Shown here piece by piece: positions 53,079-59,860 of a DNA stretch of 59,864 nucleotides. This stretch comes from an uncultured Clostridium sp. GTDB taxonomy: Bacteria > Bacillota_I > Bacilli_A > RF39 > UBA660. A program made the position numbers and the translations under genes. The notes beneath the pieces were generated by a model, which did no database searches, was not told the DNA's origin, and was given only the letters and a program-made list of their open reading frames with translations. Positions within the stretch are counted from its first letter, which is position 1; each line of letters starts with the position of its first letter. The stretch is taken from assembly GCA_946541575.1 (NCBI GenBank), contig CAMNJQ010000047.1, positions 1 through 59,864 on the forward strand, written 5' to 3'.

Positions 53079-53490
53079 TGGTATGAAGAAGTTAGGTAGT
53101 TTTTATTTTAAAGAATTAACAAATGAACAAATATCATTATGGTATGAAATGTTCCAAGATGTATCGGTAGATGTATTTAATCAAGCCATAAAAGAAATAT
53201 CTAGAGAAAACAAATTTATGCCAAATGCTAATGAATTATTTAATAAATGCTCACAGTTAAACAAAAACAACTTACTTGAATTAATTAATTTTATGTATGA
53301 TGATGGGTATTTTCATCGTGGAATAGAAAGACTATCTGATGAACAAGCTAGGAGAAATCTAGATAAAACTATGATGTGGTTAGATAAAGGAATAATACCA
53401 TCGTTTCTAAAAGAAGATATGCAAGAGTATATGAAGAAATATAAGCAATCACAAATACAGGATCAAGAAAGGCTAAAGATAGAATGTTAA
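53056..53490 (+). CDS. helicase-loader-like phage protein
   Basis: 144 residues from ATG 53056, with AAAGAGG before and 23 bp of overlap with the initiator. The N-terminal part (LTNEQISLWYEMFQDVSVDVFNQAIKEI...FMPNANELFNKCSQ) matches the pattern of phage replicative-helicase loader/inhibitor proteins (G39P type). It would bring host DnaB to the element origin, since no helicase gene is carried. Confidence 0.7.
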   Translation: MTTLEFISGMKKLGSFYFKELTNEQISLWYEMFQDVSVDVFNQAIKEISRENKFMPNANELFNKCSQLNKNNLLELINFMYDDGYFHRGIERLSDEQARRNLDKTMMWLDKGIIPSFLKEDMQEYMKKYKQSQIQDQERLKIEC

Positions 53491-53837
53491 GGTCATGTGC
53501 TGTATGTGGTGGAATACACCAAGAAGATCAGATGTGTAAGAGAAAATACAAGAAAGATAGCAGAGCATATCATTTTAGAAATAGCAACAAATGGATACTA
53601 AAAAGAGAAGAAATAAAGAAGAGAGATAAATACTTATGCCAAGTATGTTTAAAGCATGGTAGATTTATTTATCAAGATGTTCAGGTACACCATATCATAC
53701 CAATAAATAAAGATTATGATAAAAGACTTGATAGCAATAATTTAATAACCCTCTGCACACTACATCACAAGGATGCAGAAAGAGGATTTATAAGTGTTGA
53801 AGAATTACATGGTTTAATAGACTCCCCCCGAGGGTAG
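53484..53837 (+). CDS. HNH endonuclease
   Basis: 117 residues. HNH motif: VHHIIPINKDY, NLITLCTLHHKDAE, with zinc pairs CQVC and the C..H of the end; another CAVC at the N terminus. In many phages an HNH gene of this size lies just before the small terminase and the cos site; here no terminase follows. Overlaps the loader gene by 7 bp. Confidence 0.9.
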   Translation: MLRSCAVCGGIHQEDQMCKRKYKKDSRAYHFRNSNKWILKREEIKKRDKYLCQVCLKHGRFIYQDVQVHHIIPINKDYDKRLDSNNLITLCTLHHKDAERGFISVEELHGLIDSPRG

Positions 53838-53922
53838 ATGACTAAAAAATAATCATTTTTTCACACCCACAGCCCACCTATATTCACACAATTATTAGTT
53901 TTCCGTGAGTTTTTTGGAAAAC
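53820..53922. other. GC-rich patch and hairpins behind the HNH gene (possible cos-like region)
   Basis: CTCCCCCCGAGGG at the end of the HNH gene and CACCCACAGCCCACC (53862-53876) are unusually GC-rich for this window. Between them AAAAAAT, AATC, ATTTTTT (53844-53861) is a terminator-like hairpin. GTTTTCC (53898) and GGAAAAC (53916) form another hairpin. Use as a packaging site is speculative. Confidence 0.4.
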
Positions 53923-53988
53923 AATATTGTGATAAGTAATATAAATTTAATTATTTATGTTAAAATAAAGTGCAGGAGGTTTTATAGT

Positions 53989-54588
53989 ATGACAGATAAA
54001 GACATTGCAATATTATTTGCTAATAAAATAAAGGAAAAAATTGATAGAGCATTATCATTATGCAATATGCCATATGATGTTGATAGTAATGAAGAAAAAT
54101 TCGAATTAATTAAATCACTATCATCATTAGTATCTGAATTATTGGATAAGGATAATCTAAAAGAAAAATTACTTAATTTAGCTAACACCTCAACTGTTAA
54201 TGGTAATGATAATGAAATTAAAATTGAAACATTTGACTTTATTAGAAATATATTAATTCATTTTCCTATTTTTGAATCATGGGATGAGATATATATTTCA
54301 AAAGAATTATTAGGTTGGAATAAGCCTTATAATGGAAGTATAGTAAAGTATTTTAAAAAGAATAGTGGTAAAACATTTACATACAGAATTTTCTTAAATG
54401 AGTATGATGAATGGGTTGAAAAACATACAATAACAGTAACAATTCCTGAATTAAAGGATAACACAAAAATATTCTTAAAAGATATTTTATCGTTAGATAA
54501 TGCAATATGGACATTCGGTATAATAGACTATTATCTAAAGGATTTAGGTTTAACTATTAATCCTTATGGTTTTACTGTTTCATTATAA
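53989..54588 (+). CDS. unknown protein of element A
   Basis: 199 residues from ATG 53989, chosen because GCAGGAGG precedes it; the frame is open to 53905. No membrane segment. N-terminal helical part (about 1-75), then a mixed part with FFKK..TFTYRIFLNEYDEWVEKH. No motif recognised. Lies between the HNH gene and the restriction cassette. Confidence 0.65.
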   Translation: MTDKDIAILFANKIKEKIDRALSLCNMPYDVDSNEEKFELIKSLSSLVSELLDKDNLKEKLLNLANTSTVNGNDNEIKIETFDFIRNILIHFPIFESWDEIYISKELLGWNKPYNGSIVKYFKKNSGKTFTYRIFLNEYDEWVEKHTITVTIPELKDNTKIFLKDILSLDNAIWTFGIIDYYLKDLGLTINPYGFTVSL

Positions 54589-54606
54589 AAAAAGCATTAG
54601 ATAAAA

Positions 54607-54930
54607 CTAATACTCAATGATTTTGAAGTCCAAAGGATCTTCACTAATTATCTCTAAAGCATACTTTAATCGTAGTAATTTAATAACTTCAGCTTTAGTC
54701 TTTTCATAGTTATCACTTATAAGATTAAACATATCGGAAGCAGAATTAAAATGTTGTAAAAAAGTGGCTTCCCACATAGCATTACGATAAAAAGAATTAG
54801 CTAAATAATAAGCGATAACTTCAGGCATAATATATTCTTCAACAAAAGTGTGATAGTTGTCATAAAAAGGATTAATAACCTTTTCACATTCTTCATCACT
54901 TATATCTTCATCGGTAGATTTTCTTAACAT
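54607..54930 (-). CDS. unknown small protein of element A
   Basis: 107 residues from ATG 54930 (GGAGG 5 nt before). Acidic, Tyr- and Glu-rich, helix-forming; cytoplasmic. Its promoter region shares the 13-bp motif AGAGTGATTAATA (minus-strand reading of 54946-54958) with the unknown gene on the other side of the restriction cassette. Ends 18 bp from the converging gene. Confidence 0.6.
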   Translation of the reverse strand: MLRKSTDEDISDEECEKVINPFYDNYHTFVEEYIMPEVIAYYLANSFYRNAMWEATFLQHFNSASDMFNLISDNYEKTKAEVIKLLRLKYALEIISEDPLDFKIIEY

Positions 54931-54945
54931 AGACACCTCCGTATG

Positions 54946-54976
54946 TATTAATCACTCTAAATTGAAAATAATGCAA
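54946..54976 (-). promoter_or_regulatory. promoter with shared 13-bp motif (left of the restriction cassette)
   Basis: Minus-strand TTGCAT (54976-54971), 18-bp spacer, ATTAAT inside AGAGTGATTAATA. Same motif and same spacing as at 57840-57870. Confidence 0.6.
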
Positions 54977-55032
54977 GTTATTATGAAAAATAAATAAATA
55001 ATCTGACTTTTGTAGGAAAAATGCTGGTTTGA

Positions 55033-55041
55033 TGATATAAT
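55033..55041 (+). promoter_or_regulatory. extended -10 of the dpnM operon
   Basis: TGATATAAT (TATAAT at 55036-55041); a clear -35 is not visible. GGAGG at 55061 and ATG 55073 follow. Confidence 0.55.
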
Positions 55042-55072
55042 AAATATGTACTCAACTTGGAGGTAGATAATA

Positions 55073-55927
55073 ATGATAAAAGGAAAACCATTCGTCAAAT
55101 GGGCTGGTGGTAAAAGACAAATAATTGATAAGCTATTAAAATATGCACCTGATGAGTTTAATACTTACTATGAGCCATTTGTAGGTGGTGGAGCTTTATT
55201 ATTTGAATTATCACCAAAGAAAGCCGTAATAAACGATTACAATAAAGAATTAATAAATGTTTATAATGTTTTATGTAATGAAGAAAAATTTAAAAAGATG
55301 TGTAATGTTCTAAATAGTTATGAAACAAATCATAGCGAAGAATTCTATTATGAAATAAGAAATAAAGATAGAAATAAAGCATCATTTAATAGACTATCAG
55401 ATTATACAAGAGCAGGAAGAACAATTTATTTGAATAAAGCTTGTTTTAATGGTTTGTATAGAGTAAATAGCAAGAATGAATTTAATGTTCCATTCGGTAA
55501 GAAATTAAAAGTAAATACTTACGAGGGTGGAAATCTAATAACAGTTAGCAATTATTTAACAATGAATGATGTTAAGATATTAAGTGTAGATTTTGAAGAA
55601 GCAGTAAAAGATGCTAAAAAAGGTGATTTCATTTATTTCGATCCACCATATGATTCTGATACAACAACATTTAATAGTTATACAGAAGATGGGTTCGGAA
55701 AAGAAGAACAAAAAAGACTTGCAAGAGTTTATAAAGAACTTTCTGATAGAGGTTGTTATGTAATGCTTTCAAATCACAATACTTCATTAATCAAAGAATT
55801 ATATAAAGACTTTAACATTCATGTTATTGAAGCTAAAAGAAATATAAATGCAAATGGAAAAAAGAGAGGTAAAGTAGAAGAAGTAATTATAACAAATTAC
55901 GAAAATAAAAGAGGATTTGAAGAATAA
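55073..55927 (+). CDS. dpnM: DpnM-type GATC adenine methyltransferase (Dam family)
   Basis: 284 residues. N6-adenine methyltransferase for double-stranded GATC. Motif I as FVKWAGGKRQI, FVGGGALLFEL for SAM binding, catalytic DPPYDS, and the alpha-type motif order of Dam. First gene of a dpnM-dpnA-dpnII operon in the same order as the pneumococcal DpnII system. Protects host and element GATC sites, including those in the arm repeats. Confidence 0.93.
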   Translation: MIKGKPFVKWAGGKRQIIDKLLKYAPDEFNTYYEPFVGGGALLFELSPKKAVINDYNKELINVYNVLCNEEKFKKMCNVLNSYETNHSEEFYYEIRNKDRNKASFNRLSDYTRAGRTIYLNKACFNGLYRVNSKNEFNVPFGKKLKVNTYEGGNLITVSNYLTMNDVKILSVDFEEAVKDAKKGDFIYFDPPYDSDTTTFNSYTEDGFGKEEQKRLARVYKELSDRGCYVMLSNHNTSLIKELYKDFNIHVIEAKRNINANGKKRGKVEEVIITNYENKRGFEE

Positions 55928-55959
55928 ACACAGTATAATATAAATAGGAGGTGCATTAC

Positions 55960-56727
55960 ATGAGTAAGGATTATTACTACGAAGATGATGATTTTAAATT
56001 ACTACATGGCGATGCCCTTTTATTATTGAAAAAAATGAAGCCACAAAGTATTGATATGATATTTGCAGATCCCCCATACTTCCTATCGGGAGATGGAATA
56101 ACTTGTAGTGCTGGTAAAATGGTATCAGTTAAAAAAGGCGAATGGGATGAGAAGATAGGCATCAAAGAAAAGCATAACTTTAATAAGAAATGGATAAGAG
56201 CCTGTAAGCGAGTTTTAAAAGATGATGGAACAATATGGATAAGTGGAACAATGCATAATATTTATTCAATAGGAATGGCACTCGAAGAAGAGGGATTTAA
56301 GGTCATTAATAACATCACATGGAAGAAATTAAACCCTCCACCTAATATTAGTTGTCGAGCCTTCGTTCACTCAACAGAAACGATATTATGGGCTAAAAAA
56401 GACATAAAAAAAGCTAAACATAAATTTAACTATGATGTGATGAAAGAATTAAATGATGGAAAACAAATGAAAGATGTATGGGAAACATCATTGACTAAAC
56501 CGAGTGAAAAGAAATGTGGCAAACATCCTACTCAAAAACCAATAGCACTCCTAGAAAAGATAATACTTGCATCAACAGATGAAAATGATTTAATACTTGA
56601 TCCATTCAATGGTAGTGGAACAACAGGAATCGTAGCAAGTAGACTAAAAAGAAGATACATAGGGATTGATAAAGAGAAAGAATATTTAGATTTGACTATA
56701 AGAAGAAAGGAATGTGATTCTAAATGA
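55960..56727 (+). CDS. dpnA: DpnA-type adenine methyltransferase
   Basis: 255 residues from ATG 55960 (AGGAGG 8 nt before; GTG 55951 is inside that site). Beta-type order: catalytic DPPYFLSGDG near the N terminus and DPFNGSGTTGIVASRL near the C terminus. In the pneumococcus DpnA also methylates single-stranded DNA and protects incoming DNA during transformation. Overlaps dpnII by 4 bp. Confidence 0.92.
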   Translation: MSKDYYYEDDDFKLLHGDALLLLKKMKPQSIDMIFADPPYFLSGDGITCSAGKMVSVKKGEWDEKIGIKEKHNFNKKWIRACKRVLKDDGTIWISGTMHNIYSIGMALEEEGFKVINNITWKKLNPPPNISCRAFVHSTETILWAKKDIKKAKHKFNYDVMKELNDGKQMKDVWETSLTKPSEKKCGKHPTQKPIALLEKIILASTDENDLILDPFNGSGTTGIVASRLKRRYIGIDKEKEYLDLTIRRKECDSK

Positions 56728-57578
56728 AAAGAGATTTTAATGAATGGTTAAGTAAATTTAAGTCAAGCATATCTGATTATACTTACTATGTTGATTTTGA
56801 AAAGATTTATAGAAATGTAGATAAGCTAAAAGTTGAACTTAATATTTTAAATTCACTAATAGGCAGTAAGGATATTGAGAATGATTTCCAAACAATACTA
56901 ATCAAGTATCCTGAAACTTTAGAATGTATACCATTATTGTTAGCAGTTCGTTCAAGAGAAATATTTATTAAAGATGAAATGAATGAGTACTTATTTGACT
57001 TCAGAAAGATGGTTTATTCTGTTCCTGAATACATAGATTTTATGAGAAAGAGTGGTCTTTTTGATTTACTACAAAATCATATAATTAATAACCTATATGA
57101 CTATGTATTAGGAATTGAAGTCGGATTAGATTCTAATGGTAGAAAGAATCGTGGTGGACATCTAATGGAGAATCTTGTTGAAGAATACATTAAGAAAGCA
57201 GGATACAAAAAAGATGTTAATTACTTTAAAGAAATGTATTTAGCAGATATAGAAAAGAAATGGAATTTAGATTTATCAGCCATGTCGGGAAACAATGTCT
57301 CAACTAAAAGATTTGACTTTGTAATTAAAACAGATAAGCAAGTTTATGTTATTGAAACTAACTTCTATTCAGGTGGTGGTTCTAAATTAAATGAAACTGC
57401 TAGAAGCTATAAAATGTTAGCAAGTGAATCAAAGAAAGTAAATGGAGTAACATTCATATGGTTTACTGATGGATTAGGATGGATAAGTGCAAGAAAGAAT
57501 CTTGAAGAAACATTTAATGAAATGGATACAATATACAACATAGATGATTTAGAGCATGGAATAATTGAAACATTATAA
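56724..57578 (+). CDS. dpnII: DpnII-family restriction endonuclease (GATC)
   Basis: 284 residues. Cuts unmethylated GATC. The family-typical C-terminal part KRFDFVIKTDKQVYVIETNFYSGGGSK holds the D...ExN catalytic core (Asp, Glu-Thr-Asn), and GRKNRGGHLMENLVE is also conserved. ATGA overlap with dpnA couples nuclease to methylase synthesis. A defence cargo of element A. Confidence 0.93.
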   Translation: MKRDFNEWLSKFKSSISDYTYYVDFEKIYRNVDKLKVELNILNSLIGSKDIENDFQTILIKYPETLECIPLLLAVRSREIFIKDEMNEYLFDFRKMVYSVPEYIDFMRKSGLFDLLQNHIINNLYDYVLGIEVGLDSNGRKNRGGHLMENLVEEYIKKAGYKKDVNYFKEMYLADIEKKWNLDLSAMSGNNVSTKRFDFVIKTDKQVYVIETNFYSGGGSKLNETARSYKMLASESKKVNGVTFIWFTDGLGWISARKNLEETFNEMDTIYNIDDLEHGIIETL

Positions 57579-57608
57579 AAGTCTAGGAATCAACCTAAAC
57601 TTTTTTAT
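57578..57608. terminator. bidirectional terminator
   Basis: AGTCTAGG and CCTAAACT pair with one mismatch; A-run on the left and T-run on the right serve both the dpn operon and the converging small gene. Confidence 0.75.
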
Positions 57609-57814
57609 TTGTCATCACGATAGGATTTAGAATTAAGATAGTAAACTAATGCTTTTTCAATTAACTTCTTGTGCATCTTTAGAATATACAAATCATAAGT
57701 CTTTCTAGATGTAATTTGAATATCAATACTCTTGATAATATAAGAGCCTTTAAGTAAACCTTTTCTCGTTTGATAATGAATATGATTCTTCGGCTTGAAT
57801 TGGAATTCTTGCAT
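57605..57814 (-). CDS. unknown small protein of element A
   Basis: 69 residues from ATG 57814 (GGAGG 8 nt before). Basic, beta-rich looking, with KGSYIIKSIDIQITSRKTYD. No family recognised. Its promoter carries the same motif as the 107-residue gene at 54930, so the two are probably co-regulated around the restriction cassette. Confidence 0.6.
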   Translation of the reverse strand: MQEFQFKPKNHIHYQTRKGLLKGSYIIKSIDIQITSRKTYDLYILKMHKKLIEKALVYYLNSKSYRDDK

Positions 57815-57839
57815 TAAATCCACCTCCAAAAACTTGTGT

Positions 57840-57870
57840 TATTAATCACTCTTATTAGCTTTAAAGTCAA
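57840..57870 (-). promoter_or_regulatory. promoter with shared 13-bp motif (right of the restriction cassette)
   Basis: Minus-strand TTGACT (57870-57865), 18-bp spacer, ATTAAT inside AGAGTGATTAATA (57852-57840). Confidence 0.65.
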
Positions 57871-57950
57871 GTTAATAGTGGATAAAACCCAGTATTTATG
57901 GTATACTGTGAGTAGATAAAGAAAGATAAGTATATTGGAAAAATCGGCAT

Positions 57951-57971
57951 TTTAGATCAGTTTTTAGATCA
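57951..57971 (+). repeat. right arm repeat of element A
   Basis: TTTAGATCAG then TTTTTAGATCA: two direct TTTAGATCA copies, 110 bp before secA tail copy 2. The region from 57872 to 58080 has no gene; besides this repeat I see an isolated TATACT (57902) and further AAATCTAGA repeats near 57984 and 58001. Confidence 0.72.
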
Positions 57972-58080
57972 ATAAACAGAGAAATCTAGAGGGAAAATAA
58001 GAAATCTAGAAGTAAGAAAAAGCCAATAAATAAAGAGAATTAACAACATTTGTTGATAAAATGACCACTCCCCATCGGTT

Positions 58081-58125
58081 CCATGTGGCAGTGGTAAGAA
58101 ATATAAACAATGTCATGGTAAGTAA
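58081..58125 (+). repeat. secA tail copy 2 (attachment site)
   Basis: Encodes PCGSGKKYKQCHGK and stop, with no secA sequence in front. 40/45 identical to copy 1 and 41/45 to copy 3. Right end of element A and left end of element B. Confidence 0.88.
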
Positions 58126-58153
58126 AAAAAGCCTTGTAAAATAAGGCTTTTTT
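58125..58153 (+). terminator. intrinsic terminator behind tail copy 2
   Basis: AAAAAAGCCTT, GTAAAAT loop, AAGGCTTTTTT. It looks like a displaced secA terminator. Confidence 0.88.
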
Positions 58154-58180
58154 CAACGTTTAAAATAAATTACTGATTTT

Positions 58181-58200
58181 GGATACGCGTTAGATACGTT
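58181..58200 (+). repeat. left arm repeat of element B
   Basis: GGATACGCGTTAGATACGTT, two GATACG copies 10 bp apart, 56 bp behind tail copy 2. Confidence 0.6.
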
Positions 58201-58309
58201 TTTTTTGTAAATTAGAAACTTATTCAATCGCAATATAGTAATCCTACGATTCATAGGTTGTTATATTTTTCTAAAACCTATATAATTTTTAGTGAAAAGA
58301 GGGATGATT

Positions 58310-59392
58310 ATGGATATAGAAAAAATATCAAACCTAATTAAAACTAAAAGAAAAGAAAAAGGATTAACTCAAGAAGATCTTGCTCAAAAAATCAATGTGA
58401 CTGAAAAAGCAATTTCAAGATGGGAAACAGGTAGAGGCACTCCAGATATTTCTTTGTTAGTTCCATTAGCAGAAGAACTTGATATTTCAGTTTCAGAGTT
58501 GTTAAAAGGTAAAGAAGATAAAAAAGAAGATAAAAATATAATAGAGATAGTAGATTATATAGATCAATCAAAGAAAAGAAAGAACAAATATGTTATACCA
58601 GTAATAACAGTTATTTATGGAATTTTATTATTACTATATTTATGGTATTTAAGAGTTGATTACAACATTGATGGTCACTTTAAAACATCTTATCTAGGAG
58701 AATTAGTTTTAAATTTATTTTTTATGAGTACAGTTTTTATTACTAATAGATTTATATCGAATCATTATTATGATACTATAGAAGATCGTGAAAGAATGAA
58801 TAAAGTATCTTATATAATGATATTTGTTTTATATTTGATAATGCTATTTAATATGACTATTTTTTCAAGATACTTAAATGGATACTCATACAATTTAATT
58901 CCTTTTAAAACTATTCTTGGCTATTGGGCATTTCCAGATATTCGTAATATTCTAATCAATGTTCTAGGTAATATAATAATTTTTATGCCATTACAATTTT
59001 TAATAATAGAAATATTCAACTTAAAAGATTTTAAAAAGTGCATTGTTATAGATGTTGCCTTAGTTTTACTAATAGAAACAATACAATTAATAAGTCATAC
59101 GGGAGTATTTGATATAGACGATATGATTCTTAATTTGATTGGTATGTCTATTATGTATGCAATAACTACAGGGAAACATAAAATCTTATACAAGTACAAA
59201 CGATTTGTTATTACTTCTATTTTTTCATGGATAATAACATTTTTAGTTTTTGGGATTTTAAGTTGGTATAATTTTGGAGATATTCCTACAATTAGTGTAT
59301 TTATAAGATTAATAATAGGATTTATAGTTATTGAAGGAATTATTTATTTTGGATATAAGCTAATAAAGAAAAAAAGAGCATCGCAAGATTAA
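58310..59392 (+). CDS. XRE regulator fused to a VanZ-like membrane domain
   Basis: 360 residues from ATG 58310 (AGAGGG 6 nt before; GTG 58292 is upstream of that site). N-terminal helix-turn-helix (about 5-65, KGLTQEDLAQKINVTEKAIS then RWETG), charged linker, then seven or so membrane helices with a VanZ-type segment: NLIPFKTILGYW, NILINVLGNIIIFMPLQF, and later FDIDDMILNLIGM. VanZ proteins can give low-level teicoplanin resistance or act on envelope; the HTH fusion suggests a membrane sensor-regulator. Cargo of element B. Confidence 0.85.
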   Translation: MDIEKISNLIKTKRKEKGLTQEDLAQKINVTEKAISRWETGRGTPDISLLVPLAEELDISVSELLKGKEDKKEDKNIIEIVDYIDQSKKRKNKYVIPVITVIYGILLLLYLWYLRVDYNIDGHFKTSYLGELVLNLFFMSTVFITNRFISNHYYDTIEDRERMNKVSYIMIFVLYLIMLFNMTIFSRYLNGYSYNLIPFKTILGYWAFPDIRNILINVLGNIIIFMPLQFLIIEIFNLKDFKKCIVIDVALVLLIETIQLISHTGVFDIDDMILNLIGMSIMYAITTGKHKILYKYKRFVITSIFSWIITFLVFGILSWYNFGDIPTISVFIRLIIGFIVIEGIIYFGYKLIKKKRASQD

Positions 59393-59402
59393 GATATTAC
59401 GA
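59380..59402 (+). repeat. right-end motif shared by elements B and D
   Basis: ATCGCAAGATT, A, AGATAT, TA, CGA; 20 of 23 bases match 49305-49327 in element D. In both, it starts at or just inside the last cargo gene's stop codon. Confidence 0.65.
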
Positions 59403-59420
59403 TACATTAAATGAATTATT

Positions 59421-59444
59421 TTAGATACGTTTTTAAATACGTTT
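59421..59444 (+). repeat. right arm repeat of element B
   Basis: TTAGATACGTTT then TTAAATACGTTT, two tandem 12-bp copies, about 120 bp before tail copy 3. Matches the left arm at 58181 in the GATACG core. Confidence 0.65.
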
Positions 59445-59565
59445 AAACTGCAATGTTAGAAAATTAGACATAACTTTCTTACAATTTATGAGTAATCTAT
59501 TAAACTTTTTGAGTAAGAAAGACAACTTTAAAAGGAAAAAATTACACGGTAGGTTTAAATGGTCG

Positions 59566-59610
59566 CCGTGTGGCAGTGGCAAGAAATATAAACAATGTCA
59601 TTGTAAATAA
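59566..59610 (+). repeat. secA tail copy 3 (attachment site)
   Basis: Encodes PCGSGKKYKQCHCK and stop; 41/45 identical to copy 2. It is followed by CTCGCAAAG, which matches CTCGTAAAG behind copy 1, so the terminator flank is duplicated too. Confidence 0.85.
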
Positions 59611-59690
59611 CTCGCAAAGCTAGGAAATATAAGGGTTTTCGGGCTTTTTCTTTTTTAAAAAAGTTATAATTTTTCTTCAAAAAGTGCCGC

Positions 59691-59725
59691 TACATACGTT
59701 TCACATACGTATGTAAAACGTATGT
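59691..59725. repeat. ACATACGT repeat/palindrome, probable left arm of element C
   Basis: TACATACGTTT, CACATACGTATGTA, AAACGTATGTA: an inverted repeat built from four CATACGT-type units, 81 bp behind tail copy 3. The spacing agrees with arm repeats behind the other tail copies. Confidence 0.6.
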
Positions 59726-59823
59726 AGTAAGTATTTTGAGATAAATAAAACTTTTATTTATAAGGGCTTAAGAGTAAAATGATCACTGCCACCATAGTTC
59801 ATGACAAAAGTAACAAAAATTTA

Positions 59824-59832
59824 TGGTATAAT
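59824..59832 (+). promoter_or_regulatory. extended -10 promoter at the right edge
   Basis: TGGTATAAT (TATAAT 59827-59832), followed by ATGGAGAATGA and an ATG at 59861. Confidence 0.55.
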
Positions 59833-59860
59833 AATTAGTAGAAATGGAGAATGATTTTAT

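Larger units (their letters stand above)
49375..58125. mobile_element. element A: satellite-like integrative element with integrase and DpnII system
   Basis: About 8.7 kb between secA tail copies 4 and 2. It holds integrase and repressor on the minus strand, a phage-type replication operon on the plus strand, HNH nuclease, three unknown genes and dpnM-dpnA-dpnII. Arm repeats lie at 49478 and 57951. No terminase, portal, capsid, tail, lysis or conjugation gene is present. Phage-inducible islands have this size and layout, but no known packaging-interference gene is recognised, so a reduced prophage remains possible. Confidence 0.75.
58126..59610. mobile_element. element B: integrase-less insertion between secA tail copies 2 and 3
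   Basis: A 1.5-kb segment with its own arm repeats of a different sequence (58181-58200 and 59421-59444) and one cargo gene, XRE-VanZ. No integrase, so it is either mobilised by another element or decayed. Near its right end (59380-59402) is the motif shared with element D. Confidence 0.65.

Noticed and set aside
57902-57907. TATACT as promoter of a hidden gene at 57910-58080
   Set aside because: No open frame with a start and ribosome site follows, and the -35 position is poor.
58081-58125. A second secA gene ending at 58125
   Set aside because: No secA reading frame precedes the SEC-C tail; homology begins at the CCATGTGGCAG core, which fits an attachment-site remnant.
49375-58125. Element A as an integrative conjugative element
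   Set aside because: No relaxase, coupling protein, VirB4-type ATPase or other transfer gene is seen, and the replication genes are phage-type.
59776-59795. A fifth secA tail copy in inverted orientation (ACTGCCACCA)
   Set aside because: Only about 10 bases match and the encoded pattern is not kept; chance is a sufficient explanation.
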